Origin: Bacillus sp. 491mf
GTDB lineage: Bacteria; Bacillota; Bacilli; Bacillales; Bacillaceae_G
Reading direction: 5' to 3'
Assembly (NCBI RefSeq): GCF_900112415.1
Contig: NZ_FOLV01000007.1
Span: 62,001 to 126,000 of the forward strand
Length of the DNA: 64,000 nucleotides
The first letter of the stretch is position 1. Every line of letters starts with the position of its first letter. Made by a program: the position numbers and the translations under genes. Below are positions 44,381 to 52,952 of this stretch, one piece after another. Under the pieces are notes generated by a model, which saw only the letters and a program-made list of their open reading frames with translations, searched no databases and was not told where the DNA came from.

Positions 44381-46786
44381 TTACTTTACAATCTCTACTT
44401 CATACATCGTTTTTAATGATTGTGTTTCTAGTGCTTGTCCCCAAGCTTCTTCATAGGTATTCCGTGCTGCCTGGAAGCGTTCATTTAATATAGCGACCAT
44501 GCTTTCATCTTGTAGTACTGCTTTTATTTGATCTAGGCCTATTCGTTCTACCCAAGGAGCTGTACGTTCGCCGTAAATACCAGTTTCACGGTAGTATTGT
44601 ACGTACGCTGTGGCGATGCGAAGTACATCTTCTTCTGAAGGGACAATCATTACAAAGTCAGCTTCACGTACTTCTGTACCTCCGTTACCTCCAATATAAA
44701 GCTGGAAGCCATTTTCAACACAAACGACGCCGAAGTCTTTCGTTAATGCCTCTGCACAGTTACGCGGACAACCTGTTACACCCATTTTCATTTTATGCGG
44801 TGTATCTACCATTTCTAATGACTGCTCAAGCAACATGCCGAGTCCTAATGAATCCTTTGTACCGAAGCGGCAGAAGCGGGATCCGACGCATGATTTTACA
44901 TTGCGAAGAGACTTCGAATAGGCGTAGCCAGAACTCATATCAAGATCAGCCCACACTTTTGGTAAATCTTCTTTTTTCACACCATATAAACCGATGCGGC
45001 TTGCGCCTGTTATTTTCACGAGCGGGACGTCGTATTTCTTCGCAACTTCTGCAATTTTCATTAAATCATCAGCTGTTGTAACGCCGCCGTACATACGTGG
45101 AATCACAGAAAATGTACCGTCATGTTGAATGTTTCCATTCATTCTTTCGTTAACGAAGCGGGATGCTTTATCATCAGCATACTCTTCTGGACAAATCATA
45201 CGTAGATAGTAATTTAATGCAGGGCGACATTTTGAACAGCCTTCTTCGTGTGCGAAGCCAAGGACGTTTCGCACTTCTTTCGGAGACTTTAACCCTTTCT
45301 CATGAATTGCAGCTACTACTTCATCGCGAGATAATGTTGTGCACCCGCACATGCCTGTAATTTGGACGGAAGCATCGAAGTTATCTCCAAGTGTATGAGA
45401 TAAAATTTGTTCCACAACTGGGCGACATTTCCCGCAAGACCCTGCTGCTTTTGTACATCCTTTTACTTCTTCGAATGTTGTTAAGTCTTGTTCTAAAATA
45501 GCGTGAACAATCGCTCCTTTTGTGACGCCGTTACATCCGCAAACAGTTTCATCAGCACTCATACTTGCAACGTCAAGTCCGCTATCTTCACCAGCTTTAT
45601 GAAGAAGAGAAGCTGCTGTGTATTCTTGTATATCTTCTTCTTTTTTTAATATGTTAAAGAGACGTGTACCGTCAGTTGCATCGCCGTATAAAACAACACC
45701 AACGACCTTGTTGTCCTGGATGAGAACTTTTTTATAGGAACGTGTACATTCGTCAAAAATAGAGATTGCTTTTGCCTTATCATCTTCATAAATTTGACCA
45801 GCAGAGAACAAATCGCATCCTGCCACTTTCAATTGTGTACCGACGATGCTGCCGGTATATCCGTTTGTTTGTGTATTTGTAATGTGTTTTGCTAATACAG
45901 CACCTTGCTCATAGAGCGGTGCAACAAGGCCGTAAGCAATCCCGTCGTGCTCGGCACATTCACCAACTGCATAGATCGAAGGATCATTTGTCAGCATATA
46001 GTCATTAATGACAATCCCGCGGTTTACAATTAAACCAGCGTCTTTTGCTAATTGTGTATTTGGGCGTATTCCAACAGCCATGACGATTAAATCGCATTCT
46101 ACAATATCGCCATCTGCAAATTGAATGCCTTCAACGTGGTTTGTGCCAAGAATTTTTACTGTTTTCTTTTCCATAAGGAACTTCATACCTTGTGATTCTA
46201 AATCTTCGCGTAGTAGTGAAGCTGCTTTCGTATCGAGTTGTTGCTCCATTAAGTGTGAGGTTAAATGAACAACGTGTACATCCATTCCTAAATCAATAAG
46301 TCCTCGAGCGGCTTCTAAACCAAGTAATCCACCGCCGATGACGACTGCTTTTTTATATTGCTTAGCCGTATCGATCATAAATTGTGTATCTTCAATTGTG
46401 CGAAAACCTGTTACACCAGGAAGATTTGCACCTTCTACAGGTAAAATAAATGCGCTGGATCCTGTTGCGATAATAAGTTTATCGTACGTAACAAGACGAT
46501 TATTGTCTGTAACAATGACTTGTTCTTCCCGATCAATTTTCAGCACTTTTTCATTTGTATACAATGTAATATCATTTTCTTCGTACCAACTATATTCGTT
46601 CATAACGATATCTTGCATGTTTGTCTTTCCTTGTAGGACGTGGGAGAGCATAATGCGATTGTAGTTTGGATGCGGCTCATCTCCAAAAATGGTAATTTCA
46701 TATAAGGTATCGTTTTGTTTTAAAATTTCCTCAATGCAGCGTATCCCGGCCATACCATTCCCGATCATGACTAAACGTGTTTTCAT
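44381..46786 (-). CDS. nirB: nitrite reductase (NADH) large subunit
   Basis: 801-residue siroheme enzyme reducing nitrite to ammonia. FAD/NAD domain (about 1-400; MIGNGMAGIRC, GGGLLGLEAARGL), two BFD-like 2Fe-2S segments (VCGCNGVTKGAI..CGKCRP and CGCTTLSRDEV..CSKCRP), ferredoxin-like half-domain and the siroheme/4Fe-4S domain with CVGSRFCRFG and CPRNCAEA. The ATG at 46786 has GAAGGGA 8 bases upstream; ATG 46792 is too close to it. First gene of nirBD-sumT/hemD-sirB-sirC. Confidence 0.95.
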   Translation of the reverse strand: MKTRLVMIGNGMAGIRCIEEILKQNDTLYEITIFGDEPHPNYNRIMLSHVLQGKTNMQDIVMNEYSWYEENDITLYTNEKVLKIDREEQVIVTDNNRLVTYDKLIIATGSSAFILPVEGANLPGVTGFRTIEDTQFMIDTAKQYKKAVVIGGGLLGLEAARGLIDLGMDVHVVHLTSHLMEQQLDTKAASLLREDLESQGMKFLMEKKTVKILGTNHVEGIQFADGDIVECDLIVMAVGIRPNTQLAKDAGLIVNRGIVINDYMLTNDPSIYAVGECAEHDGIAYGLVAPLYEQGAVLAKHITNTQTNGYTGSIVGTQLKVAGCDLFSAGQIYEDDKAKAISIFDECTRSYKKVLIQDNKVVGVVLYGDATDGTRLFNILKKEEDIQEYTAASLLHKAGEDSGLDVASMSADETVCGCNGVTKGAIVHAILEQDLTTFEEVKGCTKAAGSCGKCRPVVEQILSHTLGDNFDASVQITGMCGCTTLSRDEVVAAIHEKGLKSPKEVRNVLGFAHEEGCSKCRPALNYYLRMICPEEYADDKASRFVNERMNGNIQHDGTFSVIPRMYGGVTTADDLMKIAEVAKKYDVPLVKITGASRIGLYGVKKEDLPKVWADLDMSSGYAYSKSLRNVKSCVGSRFCRFGTKDSLGLGMLLEQSLEMVDTPHKMKMGVTGCPRNCAEALTKDFGVVCVENGFQLYIGGNGGTEVREADFVMIVPSEEDVLRIATAYVQYYRETGIYGERTAPWVERIGLDQIKAVLQDESMVAILNERFQAARNTYEEAWGQALETQSLKTMYEVEIVK

Positions 46787-46836
46787 ATTCATTTCCCTTC
46801 TTTTGTGTGAAATGTTTAACAAACTTTTATACTTGT

Positions 46837-46880
46837 ATTATAAAAGTTTTGGAAAATAAGGAGATGTGATATTTATCACA
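46837..46880 (-). promoter_or_regulatory. nirB promoter with FNR-type site
   Basis: On the minus strand a perfect palindrome TGTGATAAATATCACA (46865-46880) is centred about 30 bases before a -10 TATAAT (46837-46842), putting it at about -41.5 to -43. This is the classical class II activation geometry for FNR/CRP proteins and matches the Bacillus FNR consensus TGTGA-N6-TCACA. Oxygen-limited induction of nitrite reduction is inferred. Confidence 0.85.
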
Positions 46881-47012
46881 TCTTTGAAGGATTCATAAAT
46901 TATTCAAATTTGTACAGATCTTTTTGAAGATAAGTTGTCATTGCTTGTTCTAAAGTAAGATAGAGGCTCGTATATATATAGTACAAACTTAGATTTTTTA
47001 GGAGGAAAGCGT

Positions 47013-48053
47013 ATGCCTAAATCGACTTTCAAATGGATTGTTTGTGCTACATTAAGTACAGTTTTATTAACAGGGTGCGGTTTGTTTAATAAGGAAAAAG
47101 CAACAGAGCAAATTGATCCGCCTAAGAAAGTAACATATACGGATGGTGAGAAGAAGGAAACTGCAAAACAAGGGGAAACAAAAAAATTAGATCTATATCT
47201 TGTAGATAAAAATGGTTATGTTGTGCCGCAAACGGTGCAGTTACCTGTTCCGAAAGATAACGCGGTGATTAAGCAGTCATTACAATATTTAGTGAAAGAA
47301 GGACCAGTAACGAATGTATTGCCAAATGGATTTCAAGCTGTGCTCCCAGCGGATACAGAAGTGAAAATTGATTTGCAAAAGGATGGAACTGCAGTTGTTG
47401 ATTTTTCAAAAGAACTGAAAAACTATAAAAAAGAAGAAGAGCGTCGTATTGTAGAAGCGGTTACTTGGACATTAACACAGTTTAAAGAAGTAAAGAATGT
47501 GAAGTTCAGCATGAATGGGCAAGATTTAACGAAAATGCCTGTTGCTGGAACACCGATTGGTAATGGGTTCAGCCGAGCGAATGGTATTAACTTTGATGAT
47601 GAACAAGTTGCGGATCTTGCAAATACAAAACCAATTACGCTGTATTTCTTAGCGCAAAATAATAAGCAAACGTATTATGTGCCAGTAACACGCCGCGTTG
47701 CTGAAGGGAAAGAAAATGAAACTGCGACAATTGTGAAAGAGCTTGTGAAAGGACCGTCGCAAAAGTCGGCGTTAACATATGACTTTAATCCAGATGTGAG
47801 GCTGATCAATGAGCCAAAACTTGAAAAAGGGACAGTGACATTGAACTTTAATGAAAATATTTATGCGGATAAAAATAAAAGTAAGATTTCTAACTATGTA
47901 TTGCAGTCGCTTGTGTTATCTTTAACTGAAAAACAAGACGTGAAAAATGTGTCCATTCAAGTGAATGGAAAGGCAAATCTTGTTACAGAAAAAGGCGATA
48001 AATTAATAAAACCGATTGATCGTCCACAAAACGTGAATACAGGTAGTTTTTAA
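47013..48053 (+). CDS. gerM: spore germination/sporulation protein GerM
   Basis: 346-residue lipoprotein: signal with lipobox LLTGC (Cys about residue 22), then two GerMN domains (about 75-190 and 215-330), each with the beta-rich NFxENIY/VDFSKEL type edge. In B. subtilis it is needed for normal sporulation and germination and interacts with the SpoIIQ-SpoIIIAH channel. AGGAGGA precedes the ATG. Monocistronic with terminator. Confidence 0.93.
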   Translation: MPKSTFKWIVCATLSTVLLTGCGLFNKEKATEQIDPPKKVTYTDGEKKETAKQGETKKLDLYLVDKNGYVVPQTVQLPVPKDNAVIKQSLQYLVKEGPVTNVLPNGFQAVLPADTEVKIDLQKDGTAVVDFSKELKNYKKEEERRIVEAVTWTLTQFKEVKNVKFSMNGQDLTKMPVAGTPIGNGFSRANGINFDDEQVADLANTKPITLYFLAQNNKQTYYVPVTRRVAEGKENETATIVKELVKGPSQKSALTYDFNPDVRLINEPKLEKGTVTLNFNENIYADKNKSKISNYVLQSLVLSLTEKQDVKNVSIQVNGKANLVTEKGDKLIKPIDRPQNVNTGSF

Positions 48054-48085
48054 ACAGAAATAATTTGATATACTGAATAGAGGAA

Positions 48086-48118
48086 GAGAAGGGGAATACA
48101 ATTAATTCCCCTTCTTTT
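48086..48118 (+). terminator. intrinsic terminator of gerM
   Basis: 10-bp perfect stem (48088-48097 with 48105-48114), T-run. Confidence 0.85.
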
Positions 48119-48187
48119 AATGCGATACATAACATGAATTTTTAATGGGCTATACTAACAAGTAGTAGTTACAAGGGGGTTATTTTT

Positions 48188-48925
48188 ATGCGAGTAGATG
48201 GTAGACAAGCATCAGAGCTGCGCCGTATACATATTCATACGAATTATTTGAAACATCCAGAAGGATCGGTACTAATTGAAGTTGGTGATACAAAGGTGAT
48301 TTGTACAGCGACGATTGAAGATCGAGTTCCTCCATTTATGAGAGGGGAAGGAAAAGGATGGGTTACCGCAGAGTATTCCATGATTCCTCGTGCAACAGAA
48401 CAACGTACGATCCGTGAATCAAGTAAAGGAAAAGTAACAGGGCGTACAATGGAAATTCAACGTTTAATTGGACGAGCATTACGTGCTGTTGTTGACTTAG
48501 AAGCACTTGGTGAAAAAACAATTTGGATTGACTGTGATGTTATTCAAGCTGATGGTGGAACGAGAACAGCTTCGATTACCGGTGCGTATGTAGCGATGGT
48601 GTTAGCATTTGAGAAGCTTGTGGAAGCAGGAAAAGTATCGAAAATTCCAGTGAAAGATTTCTTGGCGGCAACGTCTGTTGGAGTCGTTGATGAGCATGGT
48701 ATTGTATTAGATTTAAATTATGCAGAAGATTCTAAGGCGAATGTTGACATGAATGTCATTATGACAGGAAAAGGACACTTTGTTGAAGTGCAAGGCACAG
48801 GAGAAGAAGCGACATTTAGCCGCGGCGAATTGAACGAGTTACTTGATGTAGCGGAACATGGGATTCTGCAGCTTGTTGAAATCCAAAAAGAAGCATTAGG
48901 TGATATTGTAACTCATATGGAATAG
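48188..48925 (+). CDS. rph: ribonuclease PH
   Basis: 245-residue phosphorolytic 3'-5' exonuclease trimming tRNA 3' ends. [14 protein letters not shown] at the N-terminus, [27 protein letters not shown] and [22 protein letters not shown] contain the phosphate- and metal-binding residues. AAGGGGGT precedes the ATG. First gene of rph-rdgB-ysnB, 10 bases before rdgB. Confidence 0.97.
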   Translation: MRVDGRQASELRRIHIHTNYLKHPEGSVLIEVGDTKVICTATIEDRVPPFMRGEGKGWVTAEYSMIPRATEQRTIRESSKGKVTGRTMEIQRLIGRALRAVVDLEALGEKTIWIDCDVIQADGGTRTASITGAYVAMVLAFEKLVEAGKVSKIPVKDFLAATSVGVVDEHGIVLDLNYAEDSKANVDMNVIMTGKGHFVEVQGTGEEATFSRGELNELLDVAEHGILQLVEIQKEALGDIVTHME

Positions 48926-48935
48926 AGGTGGAAAT

Positions 48936-49547
48936 ATGAAACAAGTTGTCGTAGCAACAAAGAATGCTGGCAAAGTACGTGAATTTGCGGAGCTATTTGA
49001 AAAGTTTGATTTAGAAGTAAAGTCACTTTATGATTTTCCTCATATTGAAGAAGTAGAGGAAACGGGTGAAACGTTTGAAGAAAACGCCATTTTAAAAGCG
49101 GAACATCTATGTAAACAGCTAGGTGAAATTGTAATTGCTGATGATTCTGGTTTAATTGTAGATGCATTGCAGGGGAAACCAGGAGTACACTCTGCTCGTT
49201 ATGCAGGTGAACAAAAGGACGACCAAGCTAACATTCAAAAAGTGTTAGACGGACTAGAGAATATTTCGATGGAGAAACGTACAGCACGTTTTTACTGCGC
49301 ATTAGCCGTTGCTTTCCCGCAAGAAGATAAAGAACCATTGCTTGTAAATGGTACGTGTGAAGGAAAGATTTTGCAGCAGCAGCGCGGGGAAAATGGATTT
49401 GGATACGACCCTATTTTTTATGTAGAAGAATACAAAAGCGCAATGGCGGAATTGTCATCGGATGAGAAAAATAAAATTAGTCACCGCGGACGTGCGCTTC
49501 GTAAATTAGAAGAAAAAATTCCAGTCTGGTTTTTAGGAGAAGAATAA
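48936..49547 (+). CDS. rdgB: XTP/dITP pyrophosphatase (RdgB/Ham1)
   Basis: 203-residue house-cleaning NTPase that removes ITP and XTP. Motifs [48 protein letters not shown] and SHRGRAL are intact. Overlap-free operon with rph and ysnB; AGAGGTGG precedes the ATG. Confidence 0.96.
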   Translation: MKQVVVATKNAGKVREFAELFEKFDLEVKSLYDFPHIEEVEETGETFEENAILKAEHLCKQLGEIVIADDSGLIVDALQGKPGVHSARYAGEQKDDQANIQKVLDGLENISMEKRTARFYCALAVAFPQEDKEPLLVNGTCEGKILQQQRGENGFGYDPIFYVEEYKSAMAELSSDEKNKISHRGRALRKLEEKIPVWFLGEE

Positions 49548-49560
49548 GGGAGCGAAACCG

Positions 49561-50067
49561 ATGAAGGCGTTAATTGTGAGCGACAGTCACAGTTCTGTGA
49601 AAGAGCTAAAGCAATTAAAGGAGCAGTACGAGGGAAACGTAGATGTGATGATTCATTGCGGTGACTCGGAATTAACATCTCAGCATTCTGAACTAGAAGG
49701 GTTTCATGTAGTGAAAGGAAACTGTGATTTTACGGGATCCTTTCCAAATGATATCATCACAGAAGTGCAAAATACACGTTTTCTCGTCACACATGGACAT
49801 TTATACAATATTAAAATGACGCTGCAAACACTTTTATATCGCGCGAAAGAAGCTGAGGCTAATGTCGTATGCTTCGGTCATTCGCATATATTAGGAGCAG
49901 AAATCTTAGACGATATTTTGTTTATCAATCCAGGAAGCATTCTCTTGCCGCGCTCGCGCAGAGAAAAAACATTTGCCTTACTTGAAATAGAAGAGGGTAT
50001 CATGGACGTTCGTTTTCTTACTTTAGAAGGAACAATCGTAGCACAAAAAACATTTAAAATAGGGTGA
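49561..50067 (+). CDS. ysnB: YfcE/MJ0936-type phosphodiesterase
   Basis: 168-residue calcineurin-like metallophosphoesterase. Metal-site motifs are all present: DSHSS, HCGDSE, GNCDF, THGH, GHSH. Relatives act on phosphodiester substrates with Mn2+; natural substrate unknown. AAGGGAGCG precedes the ATG. Last gene of the rph operon. Confidence 0.92.
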   Translation: MKALIVSDSHSSVKELKQLKEQYEGNVDVMIHCGDSELTSQHSELEGFHVVKGNCDFTGSFPNDIITEVQNTRFLVTHGHLYNIKMTLQTLLYRAKEAEANVVCFGHSHILGAEILDDILFINPGSILLPRSRREKTFALLEIEEGIMDVRFLTLEGTIVAQKTFKIG

Positions 50068-50089
50068 AAAATTCTTCACCCTATTTTTT
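50056..50089 (+). terminator. intrinsic terminator of rph-rdgB-ysnB
   Basis: 13-base arms (50056-50068 with 50074-50086) and T-run; overlaps the ysnB stop. Confidence 0.9.
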
Positions 50090-50100
50090 AAAAAATGGTG

Positions 50101-50129
50101 TTGACTTTCGTTGGTATCGATAATATAAT
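50101..50129 (+). promoter_or_regulatory. sigma-A promoter of the tRNA pair
   Basis: -35 TTGACT (50101-50106), 17-base spacer, -10 TATAAT (50124-50129); start of transcription near 50136, 33 bases before tRNA-Gly. Confidence 0.85.
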
Positions 50130-50168
50130 GAATAATGTCGATGAGGCAATTAGAAAAAATCATATGAC

Positions 50169-50242
50169 GCGGGTGTAGTTTAGTGGTAAAACAAGAGCCT
50201 TCCAAGCTCTGGTCGAGAGTTCGATTCTCTTCACCCGCTCCA
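50169..50242 (+). tRNA. tRNA-Gly (anticodon UCC)
   Basis: Complete cloverleaf: acceptor GCGGGTG/CACCCGC, anticodon stem AGAGC/GCTCT around CTTCCAA, T-loop TTCGATT, encoded CCA (50240-50242). One base separates it from the following tRNA gene, so they share a transcript. Confidence 0.97.
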
Positions 50243-50243
50243 T

Positions 50244-50605
50244 GTCCCAGTAGCTCAGCAGGATAGAGCAACGGCCTTCAAGAATAGGAGCCTTTATAGG
50301 GAAACAAGAACCTATAAAGTGGACGACACTATATCGGTGAAGCCTTAACAGTACGGCTGATGGTAATACCGAGGAAACTTACGATCTTCTAAAGAAGATT
50401 GAGGAGTCTTGAATGATCAAGGAATCACCTTGATGGTAAAAACTCTAAAGTATGATGAAAATCATCGTGAGGTTCCGTAGAGACTACACGTGTCGCACCT
50501 GAAATGGTGAAGATATAGTCCAGACTACAAACAGTATTTGCTGGTAGCGAAAGCTATAGTGGTAAGCTAAGCCGTCGGTCGGGAGTTCGAATCTCTCCTG
50601 GGACG
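50244..50605 (+). tRNA. tRNA-Arg (anticodon UCU) interrupted by a group I intron
   Basis: Exon 1 is 50244-50278 and exon 2 is 50567-50605. Joined, they give a normal 74-base tRNA: acceptor GTCCCAG/CTGGGAC, D-stem GCTC/GAGC, anticodon stem ACGGC/GCCGT with loop CTTCTAA (anticodon TCT), T-stem GGGAG/CTCTC with loop TTCGAAT. The CCA is not encoded. The split lies between anticodon positions 34 and 35. Whether this is the only tRNA-Arg(UCU) gene of the genome cannot be seen here. Confidence 0.93.
50279..50566 (+). ncRNA. group I intron (288 nt, no ORF) in tRNA-Arg(UCU)
   Basis: The 5' exon ends in U and the intron ends in G (50566), as group I splicing requires. P1: exon GGCCUU pairs with the guide GGAGCC (50287-50292), placing a U-G wobble at the splice site. 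P2: 50292-50300 with 50311-50319. P3: CGACAC (50324-50329) with GTGTCG (50490-50495). P7: GACTA (50482-50486) with TAGTC (50516-50520), enclosing P3' and P8 (CACC 50496-50499 with GGTG 50506-50509). P9: TAGC-GAAA-GCTA (50545-50556). The AAGATATAGTCC segment (50510-50521) is the conserved P7/J8-7 core. Hairpins at about 50390-50445 fit P5/P6-type extensions. Subgroup assignment by eye (IA-like core) is tentative. Confidence 0.92.
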
Positions 50606-50610
50606 CTACA

Positions 50611-50642
50611 GAGAAGTGCATGAGTGCACTTCTTTTTTTTTA
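50611..50642 (+). terminator. intrinsic terminator of the tRNA transcript
   Basis: 10-bp stem GAAGTGCA-type (50612-50620 with 50625-50632) and a run of more than eight T. Confidence 0.9.
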
Positions 50643-50682
50643 CCCCTTACATCGTTTAGATAAATGGTGTAAGGGGTTTTTG
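50642..50682 (+). terminator. second terminator-like hairpin
   Basis: ACCCCTTACATC pairs with GGTGTAAGGGGT (one mismatch) followed by TTTTTG, directly after the first terminator. A third perfect hairpin, CCTGCTTTAAC with GTTAAAGCAGG (50721-50753), follows and may be the terminator of a lost gene. Confidence 0.7.
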
Positions 50683-50816
50683 TTTTGCTCAAAAGAAATA
50701 CAGGAACATATAATCTGTAACCTGCTTTAACTTTTGACTAATGTTAAAGCAGGATATTTGAAAAAGGGATAGAATATTTAAATGAAAAATTTTGTGGTTT
50801 ACAAGGTAATCATTTT

Positions 50817-51347
50817 TTGTTAGAAAATCTAAATAGTCAAAGAGAGCGGTGGAATAAAAATATGCTAGGCAACTACGGTGGAATGTTAATAGAGCATACA
50901 GATTTATTCTTAGTATATTGTCCTAGATGTAATGGTTGTGGGAGGGTTTTTACTCCTGATAACGCAAAGGGAAAAGGTGAGCCTAGATATATAGGTCATG
51001 AATTGAAACGGTTTTTATGTAGTAAATGTGGATTAACAAAAGACATTCATCCTAAAAGAAGATGGGATAATTCATGGGCATTTAATCATGAATTATTTAA
51101 TGCCAAACATGGTGTTGATTGGTACTTTGGTTTACCTTTATATTTGCAAAAGGAATGTTGTGGTCATAAGCTTTGGTTCTTTAATCTTGAACATCTTCAT
51201 CGTGTAGAAGATTATGTTCAGCAACGCTTAAGGCCATTTAGACCATATTATTTAAGTGTCGAAAGTAGACTTCCAAAATGGATAAAACTTTCAAAGAATA
51301 GAAATGAAATTCTTAAGACAATAGAAAAGTTGAAGTGTACGATTTAA
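50817..51347 (+). CDS. zinc-ribbon protein of unknown function, N-terminus doubtful
   Basis: At least 176 residues. Two metal-type Cys clusters are visible: YCPRCNGCGRVF and FLCSKCGL, plus KECCGHKLWFFN. This suggests a zinc-binding nucleic-acid-associated protein. The only in-frame start near the beginning is TTG 50817, with a poor AAGG site. The frame remains open and protein-like upstream to 50748 (…EKGIEYLNEKFCGLQG…), without any start codon, so the gene may have lost its true 5' end. It lies in the accessory island beyond the tRNAs. Confidence 0.6.
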   Translation: MLENLNSQRERWNKNMLGNYGGMLIEHTDLFLVYCPRCNGCGRVFTPDNAKGKGEPRYIGHELKRFLCSKCGLTKDIHPKRRWDNSWAFNHELFNAKHGVDWYFGLPLYLQKECCGHKLWFFNLEHLHRVEDYVQQRLRPFRPYYLSVESRLPKWIKLSKNRNEILKTIEKLKCTI

Positions 51348-51444
51348 TTTGGATTGTGAGGAGAGGTTTAAAGATCTTGTTATACAACTCGGAGCTTGGG
51401 GGTATGAAAAAGACACGAGTTATAAAACTTTCTAGGTTCAGAAT

Positions 51445-51483
51445 GAAAAAAGGAAAGCGTCGAAAAGACTGCTTTCCTTTTTT
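51445..51483. terminator. bidirectional terminator
   Basis: Stem AAAAGGAAAGC/GCTTTCCTTTT (51447-51457 area with 51471-51481) with A- and T-runs, between the zinc-ribbon gene and the convergent PH-domain gene. Confidence 0.8.
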
Positions 51484-51494
51484 GTAGTTCTACA

Positions 51495-52109
51495 TTAATT
51501 GTTAATAAACTTCTCAAACGCAAATCCAAAATCTTTTACATTGTATTGTTTCTTCGTATCAACAAGCCAGTTGAATGCAATTTGATTAATTTCTTTAAAC
51601 TGTGCTGCAAGATCTACTTCGGCATTTCTTACATTACCTAATGTAGAAGATGCCATTTCTAGGCTTTTATGTGCGTATTGCGTTGCGATGTCGTTTTCAT
51701 GAGTAATTTCAGCAATTTTTAGAAGGGCTTTATATAAATCTTTCACTTCTTCAATATGTTTTTTATGTATATCAATGGAGTAATGTTCTCCGCCCATAGT
51801 AAATTTAATTTCAATATCTAAATCGACAGTTCCAGCCGTTTCAAGCAGGACGTTAGAGATTTTATGAGTGTTGTAATTGTAGCGGCGAAGTGTACGTTTC
51901 TTGCTTACCGCACTCGTGCCGTCAACGTGAATAAGAGCAGTATTTGTAAAGCAATACTCGTCTGTTTTCGATTTGATTAAAAAATAAATTTTTTCATTTT
52001 CTTCATGCATGACATAATCATCAGCATCTACTTTATCGTAATCAGCAGGGGTAATAACGGATCCAATATCACTTAAGCCAAGCATATCAGCTGCGACTTT
52101 TTTGAACAT
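51495..52109 (-). CDS. bacterial PH domain protein, YvbH-like
   Basis: 204 residues. The N-terminal ~125 residues match the bacterial pleckstrin-homology fold (bPH_1: DADDYVMHEENEKIYFLIKSKTDEYCFTNTALIHVDG..KRTLRRYNYNTHKISNVLLETAGTVDLDIEIKF, cited in blocks), and the C-terminal helical hairpin (about 130-204) is the YvbH oligomerisation-type extension. Function unknown, cytoplasmic. AAAGGATGA precedes the ATG. Divergent from the following gene. Confidence 0.88.
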   Translation of the reverse strand: MFKKVAADMLGLSDIGSVITPADYDKVDADDYVMHEENEKIYFLIKSKTDEYCFTNTALIHVDGTSAVSKKRTLRRYNYNTHKISNVLLETAGTVDLDIEIKFTMGGEHYSIDIHKKHIEEVKDLYKALLKIAEITHENDIATQYAHKSLEMASSTLGNVRNAEVDLAAQFKEINQIAFNWLVDTKKQYNVKDFGFAFEKFINN

Positions 52110-52268
52110 AGTGAATCATCCTTTCGTTATTGTTTTCAGAATCATCGCAATAATATTATATCACTTGTGCAGAAAGAAATGTTAAGTATAAGCAGGAAGA
52201 AACGAACAGAGGAATGAAATTTTATAGTGGTAATTCCATTTGAGAAAATCTATATAGGTGGTGTAATT

Positions 52269-52682
52269 GTGTATCATCATACAAAAACAAAAGGAGATTT
52301 AGGAGTTTTAAAAGCACAGGTTGATTTATGCGAAAAAGGTTATATGATACTTGTTCCTCATACAGAGCATGCTCCTTTTGACCTTGTAGCTTATAAAGAT
52401 GGTGGTTTTAAACGGATTCAAGTGAAATATAGAGAATTGAATGATAAAGGAATTCTTGAAATAAGGTTTCGTTCTAGTTATTCAACTGGGAAAGGGACAA
52501 CTATGAAAAATATAGATAAAGAAGAAATTGATGTTTATTGTGTGTATTGTCCTCAAACTGATTTATGTTATTACTTTGATCCTAAAGTCTTTCGTAAATC
52601 GATTAGCTTAAGAGTTAAAGATCCGAAAAATTATCAAGAAAAGAATATAAATTTTGCAGATGAATATAGAGAAATTCCATAA
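52269..52682 (+). CDS. PD-(D/E)XK nuclease-like protein
   Basis: 137 residues from GTG 52269 (AGGTGG 7 bases upstream); an in-frame GTG at 52227 gives 14 more residues. The sequence TKGDLGVLKAQVDLCEKGY, PFDLVAYKDGGFKRIQVKYR shows the PD-(D/E)XK pattern: an acidic/helix part, Asp in FDLVAY, then Q-x-K in IQVK. Similar small proteins include the intron-homing type I-Ssp6803I and resolvase-like nucleases. Substrate unknown. Stand-alone gene, 1.6 kb from the tRNA intron. Confidence 0.65.
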   Translation: MYHHTKTKGDLGVLKAQVDLCEKGYMILVPHTEHAPFDLVAYKDGGFKRIQVKYRELNDKGILEIRFRSSYSTGKGTTMKNIDKEEIDVYCVYCPQTDLCYYFDPKVFRKSISLRVKDPKNYQEKNINFADEYREIP

Positions 52683-52827
52683 AACTACCCCAGTGTATGC
52701 ACAAGGAGGTAGTTTTTATTTTGAGAAATCTTACAATTCTGTAAGGTACATGTAAGGTAGTTCGATGGTAACTATTTTTAAACATTTTATAATAAAGGTA
52801 ACAAAGACGAAGCGAGGAGGAAAAATA

Positions 52828-52929
52828 ATGAAAGGATTAGCGGTAACAGCTTTAACAATTGCTTTTGGGGTTGTTGCATATGACAAACTAGCTGACATGA
52901 TCGAAGTTGTAAAACAGTTAATGGCATAA
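52828..52929 (+). CDS. 33-residue hydrophobic peptide
   Basis: GAGGAGG lies 6 bases before ATG 52828. The product has one hydrophobic segment (about 4-17) followed by an amphipathic helix (YDKLADMIEVVKQLM). I do not recognise it. The start signal is strong and the next gene starts 23 bases downstream, so the two are likely co-transcribed. Confidence 0.7.
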   Translation: MKGLAVTALTIAFGVVAYDKLADMIEVVKQLMA

Positions 52930-52952
52930 ATAAAGATTTAAGGGGAAAGAGA

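Noticed and set aside
50279-50566. Possible homing endonuclease ORF inside the tRNA intron
   Set aside because: Only 288 bases; no frame of useful length or LAGLIDADG, GIY-YIG or HNH motif.
50169-50605. Reading the interrupted tRNA as a degenerate pseudo-tRNA
   Set aside because: All stems of the joined molecule are intact and the insert has full group I topology with correct splice-site bases.
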